From assembly GCA_029979325.1 (NCBI GenBank), contig JAPOHS010000050.1, positions 1 to 7,076 on the forward strand: a stretch of 7,076 bases of DNA, in the 5' to 3' direction. The DNA comes from Pseudomonadota bacterium. GTDB taxonomy: Bacteria > Pseudomonadota > Gammaproteobacteria > UBA11654. How positions within the stretch are numbered: the first letter of the stretch is position 1; every line of letters begins with the position of its first letter. Position numbers and translations under genes: made by a program. Shown in pieces: positions 1 through 6,671 of this stretch. The notes beneath the pieces were generated by a model, which was given only the letters and a program-made list of their open reading frames with translations, did not search any database and had not been told where the DNA came from.

Positions 1-26
1 CAGTTAGAATATATCTCTTACTTTAA

Positions 27-102
27 GCGGGAATAGCTCAGTTGGTAGAGCGCAACCTTGCCAAGGTTGAGGTCGCCGGTTCGAACCCGGTTTCCCGCTC
101 CA
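27..102 (+). tRNA. tRNA-Gly (anticodon GCC)
   Basis: Complete 76-nt cloverleaf. The acceptor stem pairs GCGGGAA (27-33) with TTCCCGC (92-98), followed by discriminator T99 and an encoded CCA at 100-102. The anticodon stem CAACC/GGTTG encloses the loop TTGCCAA, placing anticodon GCC at 60-62. The T arm carries GGTTCGAACCC. Only 26 nt lie upstream in the window, so its promoter cannot be seen. In E. coli and relatives tRNA-Gly(GCC) is the first gene of a Gly-Cys-Leu operon (glyW-cysT-leuZ). Here the Cys and Leu members lie 6.5 kb downstream on the same strand. A protein gene starts 23 nt after the CCA. Confidence 0.98.
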
Positions 103-125
103 CCTATCTATATGAGGAAAATATC

Positions 126-560
126 ATGAAATACTTGCTTATCATTCCAGTCTTATTTGCTAACTTTGCTTTTGCTGAAATTTATGAAGATTATGAGCCC
201 AGTCAGCAAGTTACTGAGCTAACAGTTATATCGGTGCAACCCAATTACATGAATGATTACCTAGTCAATTTGAAGAAGACATGGGTAAGAAGTTCTGAAA
301 TTCAAAAAGAGCTTAGTCACATTGTTGATTATGCTGTGTGGACCTCTGAAGTTGCCAATAGTCCTAATTTGTGGATTACAGTCACATATGAAAATATGGG
401 AGCAATGCAACAAACCAAAGAAAAATATGATGCTGTAAATAAACTTATGGCTGAAAGATTTTCTGAGTCTGATGAAGAATACGATTCGATTTCTAAGAGT
501 TACGAAGAAATCAGAAAAATGGTCGATCATCAAATATTAAATAGAGTCATATTTAAATAA
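126..560 (+). CDS. Uncharacterised secreted protein, 144 aa
   Basis: I do not recognise this family. The ATG at 126 is preceded by GAGG (114-117) with 8 nt spacing, a good Shine-Dalgarno site; the frame is open further upstream only because it runs through tRNA-Gly. Residues 1-17 form a classic signal peptide (MKYLL, hydrophobic core, then AFA before E18), so the product is probably periplasmic. The mature part is about 127 aa, acidic and cysteine-free. A strand (about 29-39), a helix (40-60), then two strands (66-76 and 81-89) and a long charged helical tail (95-135) are suggested by the pattern. This resembles a ferredoxin-like dimeric alpha/beta barrel such as the ABM or NIPSNAP folds, but that is inference from pattern alone. 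With 23 nt after tRNA-Gly there is little room for its own promoter, so it is probably transcribed with the tRNA. The next gene follows after a 50-nt gap containing a hairpin. Confidence 0.85.
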   Translation: MKYLLIIPVLFANFAFAEIYEDYEPSQQVTELTVISVQPNYMNDYLVNLKKTWVRSSEIQKELSHIVDYAVWTSEVANSPNLWITVTYENMGAMQQTKEKYDAVNKLMAERFSESDEEYDSISKSYEEIRKMVDHQILNRVIFK

Positions 561-573
561 TTCTGTGTAAATA

Positions 574-601
574 GGAGAGGGGGTTTTATAACCCCCCCCT
601 C
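574..601 (+). promoter_or_regulatory. G/C-tract hairpin between the first two protein genes
   Basis: GGGGGTT (579-585) pairs with AACCCCC (590-596) around the loop TTAT. Slipped pairings with the remaining Cs (597-599) and the flanking GA/TC (577-578, 600-601) are also possible because the 3' arm has eight Cs in a row (592-599). No T-run follows on either strand, so it does not look like an intrinsic terminator. It may be an mRNA processing or stability element, or it may affect translation of the next gene, which has no Shine-Dalgarno site close to its ATG at 611. A GGAG at 574-577 would be brought near that ATG if the hairpin folded. Confidence 0.5.
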
Positions 602-610
602 AAACAATCA

Positions 611-1111
611 ATGCACTTAACGATTATTAAATATTTTCAATTCCCCCTATTCCTCTTGCTGATGTCATTGGGTATTAGTGCATCACCCGATCTAAAAAGA
701 ATTAACCTGATTGTTTCAGATCTTGACCAATCATTAGAAATATATAGGGATGTCATTGGAATGGAAGTCTTTGAAATTAAGAATTCTGAAAAAGGCTCCT
801 ACGCTTATAAAGTTTTTAATCTCCCGGAAGATGCTGATATGAGATATGCCAGTCTTAATATTGGTTCTAAGACACGTGGATTTAGTCTTACTGAAATTAA
901 AAATGCCGAGCTTCCATTATTGGATGGAATAAGGATGACCACAGCGGTAATCCAGGTAGATGGTTTGAGAGAAATATATGAGAAGATCATTGATATGAAT
1001 CTTGGCTACACAGCAATAGATCAAGACATCACACCAGAAGGGATAACATTTGCTGAGTTTTCATTCACTGATTATGACGGGCATTTGGTTGTTCTTTACG
1101 AATTAAAATAG
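611..1111 (+). CDS. Secreted VOC (glyoxalase/bleomycin-resistance fold) protein
   Basis: The 166-aa product has a signal peptide (residues 1-24, hydrophobic LFLLLMSLG core, ISA before S25), followed by one vicinal-oxygen-chelate domain. The first beta-alpha-beta module is clear at 30-52 (INLIVSDLDQSLEIYRDVIG), the second starts near 109 (TTAVIQVDGLREIYEK), and the typical C-terminal strand DYDGHLVVLYE is at 154-164. VOC proteins are metal-dependent lyases, isomerases or dioxygenases, or metal-free ligand-binding proteins. Where metal enzymes usually carry His/Gln in the first strand, this one has Arg30, and where they carry Glu in the last strand (DPDGNxxE) it has Val161, so a non-metal or binding role is plausible. 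The ATG at 611 is chosen because it gives the full signal peptide; no good ribosome site is visible. The stop lies 12 nt before the amidohydrolase ATG, indicating an operon. The specific substrate is unknown. Confidence 0.88.
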   Translation: MHLTIIKYFQFPLFLLLMSLGISASPDLKRINLIVSDLDQSLEIYRDVIGMEVFEIKNSEKGSYAYKVFNLPEDADMRYASLNIGSKTRGFSLTEIKNAELPLLDGIRMTTAVIQVDGLREIYEKIIDMNLGYTAIDQDITPEGITFAEFSFTDYDGHLVVLYELK

Positions 1112-1123
1112 TTGAATTTAGAA

Positions 1124-2809
1124 ATGCACAAGAACCTCTTCAGAACTCTTTGTCTAATTTCCATTGTATTTGCAGTTCAACTTGCTGCAAGTCCAGACCT
1201 GATTGTCATCAATGCTGATGTGAGGACATCGGATAAACCCAATGATAGAGCAACTGCTTTTGCTGTAAAGGACTCCAAATTTCTCGCTGTCGGAAACACC
1301 GATGAAATATTAAGCATTTCAGGTGAGTCGACAAGGGTGATTGATGCAAATGGCAAAACAGTGGTTCCGGGATTTATAGATAGTCATACCCATCTTTCAA
1401 GTGGTGCAAAAATAGTCACAGGAATCAATTTAAGTGAGGTCAGAGAGAAAGCTGTTTGGTTGGAAATGATTAAAGAGCGAGTGAAATCTATGGAACCAGG
1501 CGAATGGTTGCTAGGTGGACGATGGGATTATACTTTTGAAAACAAAGGTTACCCAACTAGATGGGAGCTTGATGCAGTAGCTCCCAATAATCCAGTTGCT
1601 CTTTCTGATATTGACGGCCATTCAATGTGGATAAACACATTGGCTATGGAGTTATCAGGCATTAAATCTGACTCAGAAGTACCAATGGGTGGTCAAATTG
1701 TTCTCAATGAAGATGGGATACCAACAGGAATCCTACTAGAAGGCGCAATGGAGTTGGTTTGGCAAAATGAGACATATATAAGAGATTCAGATAAAGCAAG
1801 GAAGGAAATACAGCAAGTCATTGATTATGCAACATCACTTGGTATTACGAGCGTACACGATATGTCTAGTAGGATTGAGCTGAATAAGTATAAAGAGTTA
1901 GCTGCTGAGCAAAAATTAAATCTGAGAGTCTTCTGGGGCGAGCACTCAAAGTTCAGCCAAGAGGATGACAGCACCAATCAAGATAACCTTATCTATGAAC
2001 TCATTGATCAATACAAAGTATACGATGATGATCTTGGGCCAATGATTGAATATGGGTTTATTAAATATGTCATTGATGGGGTTTTATCTACACATACAGC
2101 CGCATTGGTTGACCCATATACTGACAGACCAGATGTGATTGGTGAGCCTTTTTATATTCAAAAAGAATTAAACTTCTTGGTTAAGAGAGCAAATAGTCTT
2201 GGAATGCCCGTTGCGATTCATGCCATTGGTGATCGAGGAGTTGAAATGGCTTTAAATGCATTTGAATTCAGTGATCATCTGAATTTTGCCAACAGAGTAG
2301 AGCATGTTGAAGTGATTCAACCAGGAGCAGTAGAAAGATTCAGGAAACTAGGAGTCACAGCATCTATGCAGCCCAATCATGGAACCGGTGTGATTGGTAA
2401 ATACATCACACCAAGAATTGGTGAGGATAGAGAGCAATTTGCTTATGTTTGGAATGATTTCTTAAAAGGCGGTGTAAGGCTCGCATTGAGCAGTGATTTT
2501 GCGACATCACCGTTCTCACCGCTGGTCCAACTCTATGATGCTGTTTTCAGGGAGAGCCCTTCAGGCTTATATGATGGGCCATGGTATCCCGAGCAAAGAA
2601 TCAGTTTCGATGAAGCACTTTTTGCTTACACTCAGATCGGTGCAGACTTGTCTGGGTGGGGAGATGAGATAGGAAGCATAACTGAGGGTAAATGGGCTGA
2701 TTTTGCTATCTTGGATCAACGACTGAATGATCCTGTTGGCAAAGAACTCAAAGACGCCTTGGTTTCCAAAACATTCTTTGCTGGCAAAGAGGTTTATACA
2801 AAGAATTGA
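1124..2809 (+). CDS. Secreted YtcJ-type amidohydrolase (amidohydrolase family 3)
   Basis: This 561-aa metal-dependent hydrolase of the amidohydrolase superfamily is close to the usual YtcJ-family length. A signal peptide covers roughly residues 1-22 (QLAAS cleavage region), so it acts in the periplasm or is exported. An N-terminal beta-sandwich segment (PDLIVINADVRT, 24-36) leads to the metal-binding motif DSHTH with His88 and His90. Further expected ligands or catalytic residues are Lys314 (FIKYVIDG, possibly the carboxylated lysine), His366 (AIHAIGDRG), His394 (RVEHVE) and Asp458 (ALSSDFATSPFSP). The C-terminal GKWADFAILD (523-532) closes the beta-sandwich. YtcJ-like enzymes cleave amide or cyclic amide bonds, but the substrate of this one cannot be told. 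The start is set at the ATG at 1124; an in-frame TTG at 1112, directly after the upstream stop, would add four residues, and neither has a strong ribosome site. The TGA stop overlaps the TTG start of the proline dehydrogenase gene. Confidence 0.93.
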   Translation: MHKNLFRTLCLISIVFAVQLAASPDLIVINADVRTSDKPNDRATAFAVKDSKFLAVGNTDEILSISGESTRVIDANGKTVVPGFIDSHTHLSSGAKIVTGINLSEVREKAVWLEMIKERVKSMEPGEWLLGGRWDYTFENKGYPTRWELDAVAPNNPVALSDIDGHSMWINTLAMELSGIKSDSEVPMGGQIVLNEDGIPTGILLEGAMELVWQNETYIRDSDKARKEIQQVIDYATSLGITSVHDMSSRIELNKYKELAAEQKLNLRVFWGEHSKFSQEDDSTNQDNLIYELIDQYKVYDDDLGPMIEYGFIKYVIDGVLSTHTAALVDPYTDRPDVIGEPFYIQKELNFLVKRANSLGMPVAIHAIGDRGVEMALNAFEFSDHLNFANRVEHVEVIQPGAVERFRKLGVTASMQPNHGTGVIGKYITPRIGEDREQFAYVWNDFLKGGVRLALSSDFATSPFSPLVQLYDAVFRESPSGLYDGPWYPEQRISFDEALFAYTQIGADLSGWGDEIGSITEGKWADFAILDQRLNDPVGKELKDALVSKTFFAGKEVYTKN

Positions 2810-3636
2810 AATTATTATTTCCATTTGCCAAAAGGTTTATTGCAGGAATAGATATCAATGATTCCTCGGTTGTTTTTCAGGATCATCTGGATAGTGAATA
2901 TGCAGTGATTGCCAATTTGGTTGGAGAAAATACCCAATCAAAAGAAACAATATATTCAACATGCAAAGACTATTCAGATCTATTGAATCGGTTCAAGCGT
3001 CCTGATTTCTCAATTTCAGTGAAGCTAAGCTCAATAGGACTTGATGTATCTTATGATGAGTGTGCAACCAATTTATTCAAACTTGCATCCATTGCTTTAG
3101 AAAACCAACAGATCATTCGACTGGACATGGAGGATTCAAACTATACCTCAAAGACACTTGAGCTCACTCAGTCTATAAACAAGAAATTACCTGGATGCAT
3201 TGGGATTACTCTGCAGGCAAACTTATTTCGCACAAAAGATGATTTAGATGATTTATTAGAGAGCGGAATCTCAATTCGGTTGGTCAAAGGGGCTTATAAA
3301 GAAAATGGTAAGATTGCTTTCACAGAATTAGATGCAATCAGAGAGCACTTTATTGGGTATTCAAACAAACTCATTCTTGATGCCAAAACTAAACACTCGA
3401 TCGCCACACATGACGAAATATTATTGAATGAAATGAGCTCAAAAGAAGAAATGATGAATCACCGTTTTGAATTCCTCTATGGTGTGAGGAGAGATCTCCA
3501 AAAAAAATATAAGCAAGACTATGAAGTAGGGATCTACATGCCATATGGAAAAGAATGGCTATCTTATACTCTTAGACGACTAAAGGAATTTAAAAACATT
3601 AAGTTTGTTGCAAGAAACTTGATCAAAGAGAAATAA
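2806..3636 (+). CDS. Proline dehydrogenase (monofunctional PRODH)
   Basis: The 276-aa product is an FAD enzyme that oxidises L-proline to pyrroline-5-carboxylate and passes electrons to the respiratory chain, in the cytoplasm at the inner membrane. Family motifs appear in order: RFIAG (10-14), SVKLSSIGLD with Lys73 (71-80), RLDMEDS (105-111), LQANLFRT (136-143), RLVKGAYKE (158-166), ATHD (200-203), FEFLYGVR (221-228), and YMPYGKEW...YTLRRL, which retains the proline-binding Tyr244, Arg257 and Arg258 (equivalents of Tyr275, Arg288 and Arg289 in the Thermus enzyme). The start must lie upstream of RFIAG; no ATG occurs in frame before residue 107, so the TTG at 2806 overlapping the amidohydrolase TGA is chosen, with AGAGG (2788-2792) about 13 nt upstream. 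This implies translational coupling. The N-terminus is about 25-30 residues shorter than in the Thermus enzyme. No pyrroline-5-carboxylate dehydrogenase domain is fused or encoded nearby. No signal peptide is seen. Confidence 0.93.
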   Translation: MKLLFPFAKRFIAGIDINDSSVVFQDHLDSEYAVIANLVGENTQSKETIYSTCKDYSDLLNRFKRPDFSISVKLSSIGLDVSYDECATNLFKLASIALENQQIIRLDMEDSNYTSKTLELTQSINKKLPGCIGITLQANLFRTKDDLDDLLESGISIRLVKGAYKENGKIAFTELDAIREHFIGYSNKLILDAKTKHSIATHDEILLNEMSSKEEMMNHRFEFLYGVRRDLQKKYKQDYEVGIYMPYGKEWLSYTLRRLKEFKNIKFVARNLIKEK

Positions 3637-3667
3637 AAAAAAGGCCTGTGAACAACAGGCCTTTTTT
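3637..3667. terminator. Bidirectional intrinsic terminator between convergent genes
   Basis: A nine-base-pair stem, AAGGCCTGT (3641-3649) with ACAGGCCTT (3655-3663), encloses the loop GAACA. It extends into an A-run on the left and six Ts (3662-3667) on the right, so it works as a rho-independent terminator in both directions. It starts directly after the proline dehydrogenase stop and lies 16 nt past the stop of the convergent TonB-dependent receptor, ending both transcripts. Confidence 0.93.
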
Positions 3668-3683
3668 AATTACAAATGCTTAA

Positions 3684-6389
3684 TTAAAAGCTTCGTTTGA
3701 TTCTCACACCAAATCTTCTTCCATCAGGGAAGAACATTGCGTGACTTGTTGGGAGAACAAATGTGCTAGGACCATTGGATTTTGTAATATCAGCTGGTCT
3801 CACACATGGGTTAGGATGCATGATACCTGATCCAGCACCTGGTCCAGCTACCCCACAAAATGAAGGTATCGGTAAGATAAACTTCATATTTGGGAAGTCT
3901 GTGAAGCCATACCCAGATCTTGTTTTGGTATCATCAAATGCATTATCGATGAATGCTGTAATTTCAAGATTATCAGTGACATAACCGAGTCTTAGATCAA
4001 CCTTGTAATAACCTTCTAGATACACTCTCTTAAATTGATCTATGTATCTATCATCTTGGAACATGATGTCAGCCTCTGCGACCCATGTTGCTCCATTTGA
4101 AGTTTCCCAGTTGTAGTTCAACCCAAGTGTCATAGCGTTTGGAGGAGCATTCTCAAGAGGATTACCACTGAGATCAATTGAACATGTGGATTTGCCACTT
4201 GAATCGGTGACGATTGTGCAATTTCCTGCATTCGCAATGTTTGAAGCCCCAGCAGTCAAACGAGTAAAGTCTTTATACTTCGCATTCATGTGAGTGTATG
4301 AAAGCGTTGCACTGAAATTATCATTGATAAAATACTGAGCATCGATTTCAAGTCCCTTAACTTCAGCTTTTGCAGCATTGGTAGTTTTCGACTGGAGGAT
4401 TCCAGTTGAAGGGTTGACCACTTGAGTGGCTGTTTGCTTGTCAGTAAAGTCTTGTAGGAAGACATCTGCGTTAAATCGCATCTTTCCATCCATCATGGTT
4501 GACTTCATACCTAATTCATAAACCGTCATTTCTTCAGCTTCGTAACGGTTATCTTCAGGATTGTAAAGACTGAAACCACCACCTGTTACTGTACTGATAC
4601 CACCAGGTTTTTTCGCTTTTGCGATAGACCCGTAGAATGTAAAATCATCTGATGCAAAATGGGTCAACGTAACCTTAGGGGTTGTCATATCTTCTTCGTG
4701 ATCACCACAAATTTGATATGTCCACATTGGTGGGTTGAGTCTACTCCGACCTGGGCCAGCAAAACCAACTCCATTTGGATCGACTGTTCCATTTCCATCG
4801 GATCCACAAGTATTCTCATCTTCCTCACTGTATCTGGCTTCTACTGAAACTGCCCATGAATCACTGATATCATACTCAAGCAACGCATAAACAGATTTAT
4901 GATCTGAGTCACGCGTCCAATAGCTGCCTCCGCGATCAAGACATCCTGCAAATTCCCCACCTTCTGTGCCAGGTGCACAAATTGCTCCTTGGAAAGTTTT
5001 TGCATCTCCCCAGAACATTGCAGATGGACCATTCATAAACGCAGGTGCGAACCATGGTCTGGTTTCGAGATAAGTGAATGTGTTGAAAGATTTGTCATCC
5101 AATTGCATTTCTTGCTCCCAAAGCTGAACTCCTAAGGTCCATCTGAGTGCTTCATCGGAACTTGATTGCAATCTAAATTCTTGACTTGTTAGTTCGGTGT
5201 GCTGGTCATACCAAATTTCACCAAATTCAGTCGCACGTCTTGTTGTGCCCCTGAATTGTGGATCTTCAAAGGTAAATACATCACCTTCCATTAAACCGGT
5301 GATTGAAGTAAAAGTAACATTATTGAATTCTTTTACAGCAGTCATTGAGAACTTCATAAGTTCTCTGTTTGCCCCGGGATAATCCTTTCCTGTTCTTGGG
5401 TTGGTTTGAAGTTGAGCTCCACCGATGTCATCAATATTAGGAAGTGGTCCAACATTAGAAGGCATATGAGTGACCAGAGGTGATATCACTTTACCCGAAG
5501 TATAGTATGCCAAACACATTCCTGAAGATATTGGAGGAGGAGGGAGCTGAATTATACATGTATTGACAGGTGAAATGGCCCCTGGAGCAATTGGCAGCAT
5601 TGTAGTTCCAGACTGTTGATACTGAGCAGCAGGCTCATAGTCATCGTCTGTGTACTCAAATCTGGTTACCAAGCTAAAGTCATCTGTGGGTTCATAATTA
5701 AACGTTATGGATCCTGCAACACCTTCTTCTCCACCTACAGCTTCTCCGCTTACTAGATTATCGTGATAGCCATCTCTTGACCAAGATGCAAAGTTCACAC
5801 CGACAGCTGTATTATCGCTAATACCGCCACTCCAGCTTAACCTCAGATCCATTTCACTCTCTGATGCGATTGTTGCTGAAACGCTCGAGTGACCTTCTTG
5901 TGTTGGTTTCTTTGTGACATAGTTGATTGCCCCTGCAAAAGCAGATCGACCATACAAAGCACTCTGTGGTCCTTTTACAATCTCAACTCGCTCGAGATCA
6001 AATAATCTTGAGTTAATCAATGCAGTACCACCTGCGATTGTTAAGTTTTCCGATGAAAGGTCAACACCGTCTTGAAGGACAGCAACGTTCTGCCTTCCTC
6101 TTACGGGTGCTAAGCCTCTGAGCGTGATTCTTGTGTCTTGCTGAGAGAAGCCATTATCGAAAACCATTGAGGCTGACATCTTCGCGACATCCTCCAAGCT
6201 GGTAATACCTGCTCTCTCAATTTTCTCTGAGCCTATGACATCAACTTGAACCGGAATGTCTTGAAGATTCTCAGCTTTTTTCCTTGCTGTTACTACAATC
6301 TCTTCAATTTGTGCAACTGAAGACATTGTAAAAACAAATGCAAATAGAGCAGTAAAAGCTCTACTTGAAGCTTTGTATGAGTGTTTCAT
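3684..6389 (-). CDS. TonB-dependent outer membrane receptor
   Basis: The 901-aa product is a 22-stranded outer-membrane importer energised by TonB-ExbB-ExbD. The signal peptide (1-26, SSVA before Q27) is followed at once by the TonB box EEIVVTARK (29-37), so there is no N-terminal signalling domain. The plug spans about 40-162, with RGLAPVRGR (91-99) and the conserved GPQSALYGRSAFAGAINYVT segment (140-159). The beta-barrel runs to the C-terminal Phe901 (RIKRSF), the usual outer-membrane assembly signal. All ten cysteines of the mature protein fall in successive pairs (278/292, 471/483, 528/561, 724/736, 845/862) in predicted loops. The ATG at 6389 has AGGGG five nt upstream (6395-6399); an in-frame TTG at 6419 would add ten residues but lies before the likely transcription start. 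The ligand is unknown; siderophore, vitamin, carbohydrate or peptide cannot be separated. It is convergent with the amidohydrolase-proline dehydrogenase genes. Confidence 0.96.
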   Translation of the reverse strand: MKHSYKASSRAFTALFAFVFTMSSVAQIEEIVVTARKKAENLQDIPVQVDVIGSEKIERAGITSLEDVAKMSASMVFDNGFSQQDTRITLRGLAPVRGRQNVAVLQDGVDLSSENLTIAGGTALINSRLFDLERVEIVKGPQSALYGRSAFAGAINYVTKKPTQEGHSSVSATIASESEMDLRLSWSGGISDNTAVGVNFASWSRDGYHDNLVSGEAVGGEEGVAGSITFNYEPTDDFSLVTRFEYTDDDYEPAAQYQQSGTTMLPIAPGAISPVNTCIIQLPPPPISSGMCLAYYTSGKVISPLVTHMPSNVGPLPNIDDIGGAQLQTNPRTGKDYPGANRELMKFSMTAVKEFNNVTFTSITGLMEGDVFTFEDPQFRGTTRRATEFGEIWYDQHTELTSQEFRLQSSSDEALRWTLGVQLWEQEMQLDDKSFNTFTYLETRPWFAPAFMNGPSAMFWGDAKTFQGAICAPGTEGGEFAGCLDRGGSYWTRDSDHKSVYALLEYDISDSWAVSVEARYSEEDENTCGSDGNGTVDPNGVGFAGPGRSRLNPPMWTYQICGDHEEDMTTPKVTLTHFASDDFTFYGSIAKAKKPGGISTVTGGGFSLYNPEDNRYEAEEMTVYELGMKSTMMDGKMRFNADVFLQDFTDKQTATQVVNPSTGILQSKTTNAAKAEVKGLEIDAQYFINDNFSATLSYTHMNAKYKDFTRLTAGASNIANAGNCTIVTDSSGKSTCSIDLSGNPLENAPPNAMTLGLNYNWETSNGATWVAEADIMFQDDRYIDQFKRVYLEGYYKVDLRLGYVTDNLEITAFIDNAFDDTKTRSGYGFTDFPNMKFILPIPSFCGVAGPGAGSGIMHPNPCVRPADITKSNGPSTFVLPTSHAMFFPDGRRFGVRIKRSF

Positions 6390-6418
6390 ATTTACCCCTA
6401 AATATTTTGATTCACTCA

Positions 6419-6447
6419 ATCATGCAACGCCAATTAATCAATTTCAA
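6419..6447 (-). promoter_or_regulatory. Candidate sigma70 promoter of the TonB-dependent receptor
   Basis: On the minus strand TTGAAA (6447-6442, 5/6 to the -35 consensus) is followed by a 17-nt spacer and CATGAT (6424-6419, 4/6 to the -10 consensus). Transcription would start near 6412, leaving a leader of about 22 nt with the AGGGG ribosome site before the ATG at 6389. The -10 box is weak, so this is a tentative call. Confidence 0.4.
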
Positions 6448-6472
6448 GGAGAAAGGCAGCTATTTTTATTTA

Positions 6473-6488
6473 GTTACAAATCGTTACA
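6473..6488. repeat. GTTACA direct repeat pair, possible operator
   Basis: GTTACA occurs at 6473-6478 and again at 6483-6488, exactly ten bases apart (one helical turn), with similar TTTAG flanks at 6469-6473 and 6490-6494. The pair lies about 60-75 nt upstream of the predicted receptor transcription start, a position suited to an activator. It could also be chance in AT-rich DNA. No known regulator site was recognised. Confidence 0.3.
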
Positions 6489-6580
6489 TTTTAGATACTT
6501 ATGTTTTTTTTGAGACCTCAGATAAAAAATAATGTGATCAATATTGCCATTTCAGAGAAGCTTATTTCTTTGGATAGAGG

Positions 6581-6586
6581 TATAAT
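6581..6586 (+). promoter_or_regulatory. Candidate -10 box for the tRNA-Cys/tRNA-Leu transcript
   Basis: A perfect TATAAT at 6581-6586 ends 14 nt before tRNA-Cys, giving a predicted start around 6593. No convincing -35 box is seen 16-18 nt upstream (AAGCTT is the best-placed hexamer). The box suggests that the Cys-Leu pair is transcribed from its own promoter rather than from the tRNA-Gly promoter. Confidence 0.5.
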
Positions 6587-6600
6587 CCTGAACTGAAAAA

Positions 6601-6671
6601 GGCAAGGTGGCAGAGTGGTTATGCAGCGGCCTGCAAAGCCGTGGACGTCGGTTCGATTCCGATCCTTGCCT
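6601..6671 (+). tRNA. tRNA-Cys (anticodon GCA)
   Basis: Complete cloverleaf: acceptor stem GGCAAGG (6601-6607) with CCTTGCC (6664-6670), three-pair D stem GCA/TGC, anticodon stem GCGGC/GCCGT with loop CTGCAAA and anticodon GCA at 6633-6635, and T arm GTCGG/CCGAT around TTCGATT. The discriminator is T71 of the gene (6671), the U73 typical of tRNA-Cys. The gene is followed by CAG, not CCA, so the CCA end must be added after transcription, unlike the Gly and Leu genes here. tRNA-Leu starts nine nt downstream, presumably in the same transcript. Confidence 0.97.

Noticed and set aside
42..125. N-terminal extension of the first protein gene from an upstream start at 42
   Set aside because: The extension is the tRNA-Gly gene read as protein; the ATG at 126 has a ribosome site and starts a proper signal peptide.
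574..601. The G/C hairpin as an intrinsic terminator
   Set aside because: No T-run follows the stem on either strand, and the downstream gene has no visible promoter of its own.
1112..1114. TTG start for the amidohydrolase, directly after the VOC stop
   Set aside because: It adds only four residues before an ATG that begins a normal signal peptide. It cannot be excluded, but ATG is preferred.
683..1215. SPDL-x-x-IN similarity between the N-termini of the VOC and amidohydrolase proteins, as a sign of duplication
   Set aside because: The match is short, covers a signal-peptide junction, and the amidohydrolase part (DLIVINADVRT) is the normal start of its own family.
2567..2824. Minus-strand open frame across the end of the amidohydrolase gene
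   Set aside because: It is antisense to a well-conserved coding region and shows no family features.
3763..5382. Small plus-strand and alternative-frame open frames inside the receptor gene
   Set aside because: They are shadows of the 901-aa receptor, with no ribosome sites or recognisable protein features.
6417..6419. TTG start for the TonB-dependent receptor
   Set aside because: The ATG at 6389 has AGGGG five nt upstream and gives a normal signal peptide, and the TTG overlaps the likely -10 box.
6390..6600. Attachment-site duplication of the tRNA-Gly 3' end at the right side of the block
   Set aside because: I found no copy of the tRNA-Gly 3' sequence here; the only shared stretches are the short universal T-arm bases in the Cys and Leu genes.
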